Assembly (NCBI RefSeq): GCF_001620265.1
Contig: NZ_CP012661.1
Span: forward strand, 4,167,001 to 4,231,000
Source of the DNA: Frigidibacter mobilis
GTDB taxonomy: Bacteria; Pseudomonadota; Alphaproteobacteria; Rhodobacterales; Rhodobacteraceae
Length of the DNA: 64,000 bases
Direction: 5' to 3'
Position 1 is the stretch's first letter. Every line of letters begins with the position of its first letter. The position numbers and the translations under genes are program-made. The notes beneath the pieces were generated by a model that did no database searches, was not told the origin of the DNA, and worked only from the letters and a program-made list of their open reading frames with translations. Of this stretch, positions 63,457 through 64,000 are shown in pieces.

Positions 63457-63750
63457 ATGCCCGACACCCCCGCCGTCACCATCGCCTATTGCACCCAATG
63501 CAACTGGCTGCTGCGCGCCGCCTGGATGGCGCAGGAACTGCTGCATACCTTCGGTCAGGACCTTGGTTCCGTTGCCTTAATTCCCGGCACCGGCGGCCTG
63601 TTCGAGGTGCATGTGGACGGCATCCTGATCTGGGAGCGCAAGCGCGACGGCGGCTTCCCCGATGCCCGCGCGCTGAAACAAAGGGTCCGCGACGTGATCG
63701 CACCGGAGCGTGACCTCGGCCATCTCGACCGCAGCGGCCCAGCCGCGTAG
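63457..63750 (+). CDS. SelT/SelW/SelH (Rdx) family protein
   Basis: 97 residues with a thioredoxin-like fold. The redox motif CTQC lies in VTIAYCTQCNWLLRAAWMAQELLHTFG, with Cys in place of selenocysteine. The second half is LGSVALIPGTGGLFEVHVDGILIWERKRDGGFPDARALKQRVRDVI. The start MPDTPAVT follows AAAGGAG. Role unknown, probably redox. Confidence 0.92.
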   Translation: MPDTPAVTIAYCTQCNWLLRAAWMAQELLHTFGQDLGSVALIPGTGGLFEVHVDGILIWERKRDGGFPDARALKQRVRDVIAPERDLGHLDRSGPAA

Positions 63751-63762
63751 ACTGCAGGCAAC

Positions 63763-64000
63763 ATGGGGGGTATGGCCTTGACGAATCAAGATATTTCCAG
63801 CGGCCCCGGCACACTCCTCTCGCTCGGCCACGGCTATTCGGCACAGGCGCTCGCCCGCCTGCTGCTGCCGCAGGGCTGGCGGATCATCGGCACCACCCGG
63901 TCCGCCGCCAAGGCCGAGGCCCTGCGCGTCAGCGGCATCGAGCCGCTGATCTGGCCCGGCACCCCGCTCGCCCCCGCACTGGCCGAGGCGACCCACCTGC
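63763..64000 (+). CDS. NAD(P)-binding SDR/epimerase-like protein, 3' truncated
   Basis: The first 79 residues are visible. A Rossmann nucleotide loop is LLSLGHGYSAQALARLLLPQGWRIIGTTRSAAKAEALRVSGIEPLIWPG, which resembles YeeZ-like NAD-dependent epimerases/dehydratases, a family often annotated SDR. The start may be ATG 63763 or ATG 63772. The rest is beyond the window. Confidence 0.8.
   Translation, partial: MGGMALTNQDISSGPGTLLSLGHGYSAQALARLLLPQGWRIIGTTRSAAKAEALRVSGIEPLIWPGTPLAPALAEATHL

Overview
The window reads as chromosomal DNA of a Rhodobacterales alphaproteobacterium of the Rhodobacter/Gemmobacter type. GC content is high and genes are packed tightly, often with ATGA overlaps. Family-level markers are the petABC cytochrome bc1 operon, an fla2-style flagellar block, a 1-Cys peroxiredoxin, a lipid A oxidase-like barrel, DUF6525 and the order truB-rpsO-pnp. 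I see no prophage, CRISPR array, defence island or biosynthetic cluster. Accessory DNA is limited to one toxin-antitoxin pair, one IS481 element and about 1.4 kb of degenerate repeat-rich sequence.

Layout. 0-5 kb: truB (5' truncated), an RTX repeat protein, rpsO and pnp. 5-8.4 kb: a divergent promoter with a Zur-like box separates a 24-residue membrane peptide from a zinc metallochaperone GTPase and DUF6525; then a peroxiredoxin and a GT92 glycosyltransferase. 8.4-9.5 kb: RelBE-type module with tandem repeats, then tRNA-Pro(CGG). 9.5-16.6 kb: EamA transporter, Na/Pi cotransporter (frameshifted), leuB, yqgE, a DsbD-N domain protein, moaB and a uracil-DNA glycosylase. 16.7-24.1 kb: pyrB with a metal-site-less dihydroorotase-like partner, plsY, gshA, a GNAT protein, rsmE (frameshifted) and ubiA. 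24-28.3 kb: OmpA/BON protein, a coiled-coil membrane protein, IS481 and DUF2177. 28.3-29.7 kb: no gene. 29.7-35.6 kb: flgI-flgL-flgK-flgE-motB. 35.7-40.7 kb: RND permease and adaptor with a divergent TetR regulator. 40.7-43.6 kb: quinone oxidoreductase, AhpD-like protein, VOC, RidA and DUF1992. 43.7-47.5 kb: tRNA-Lys(TTT), dapF, mtaB, a GST and an outer-membrane barrel. 47.8-50.5 kb: petABC. 50.6-55 kb: a TPP riboswitch upstream of two tandem thiB genes, thiP and thiQ. 55-64 kb: aroC, a YafY-like regulator divergent from a GST, an EamA transporter, HU, ade-amn (AMP to adenine to hypoxanthine), topoisomerase IB, a SelW-like protein and a 3'-truncated SDR-like protein.

Two patterns cut across the window. 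First, six genes (Na/Pi, rsmE, the OmpA-like gene, flgK, ade, topoisomerase IB) carry single-base frame disruptions in short G or C runs, nearly all one base short. They are probably consensus errors in the assembly rather than six independent pseudogenes. Second, three intergenic sites (about 15.28, 46.1 and 62.3 kb) carry the same unusual pattern: CATATG/CATACG/CGTATG-like hexamers repeated every 11 bp, all in the same orientation. I do not recognise it as a known element, and it is the best candidate here for something undescribed.
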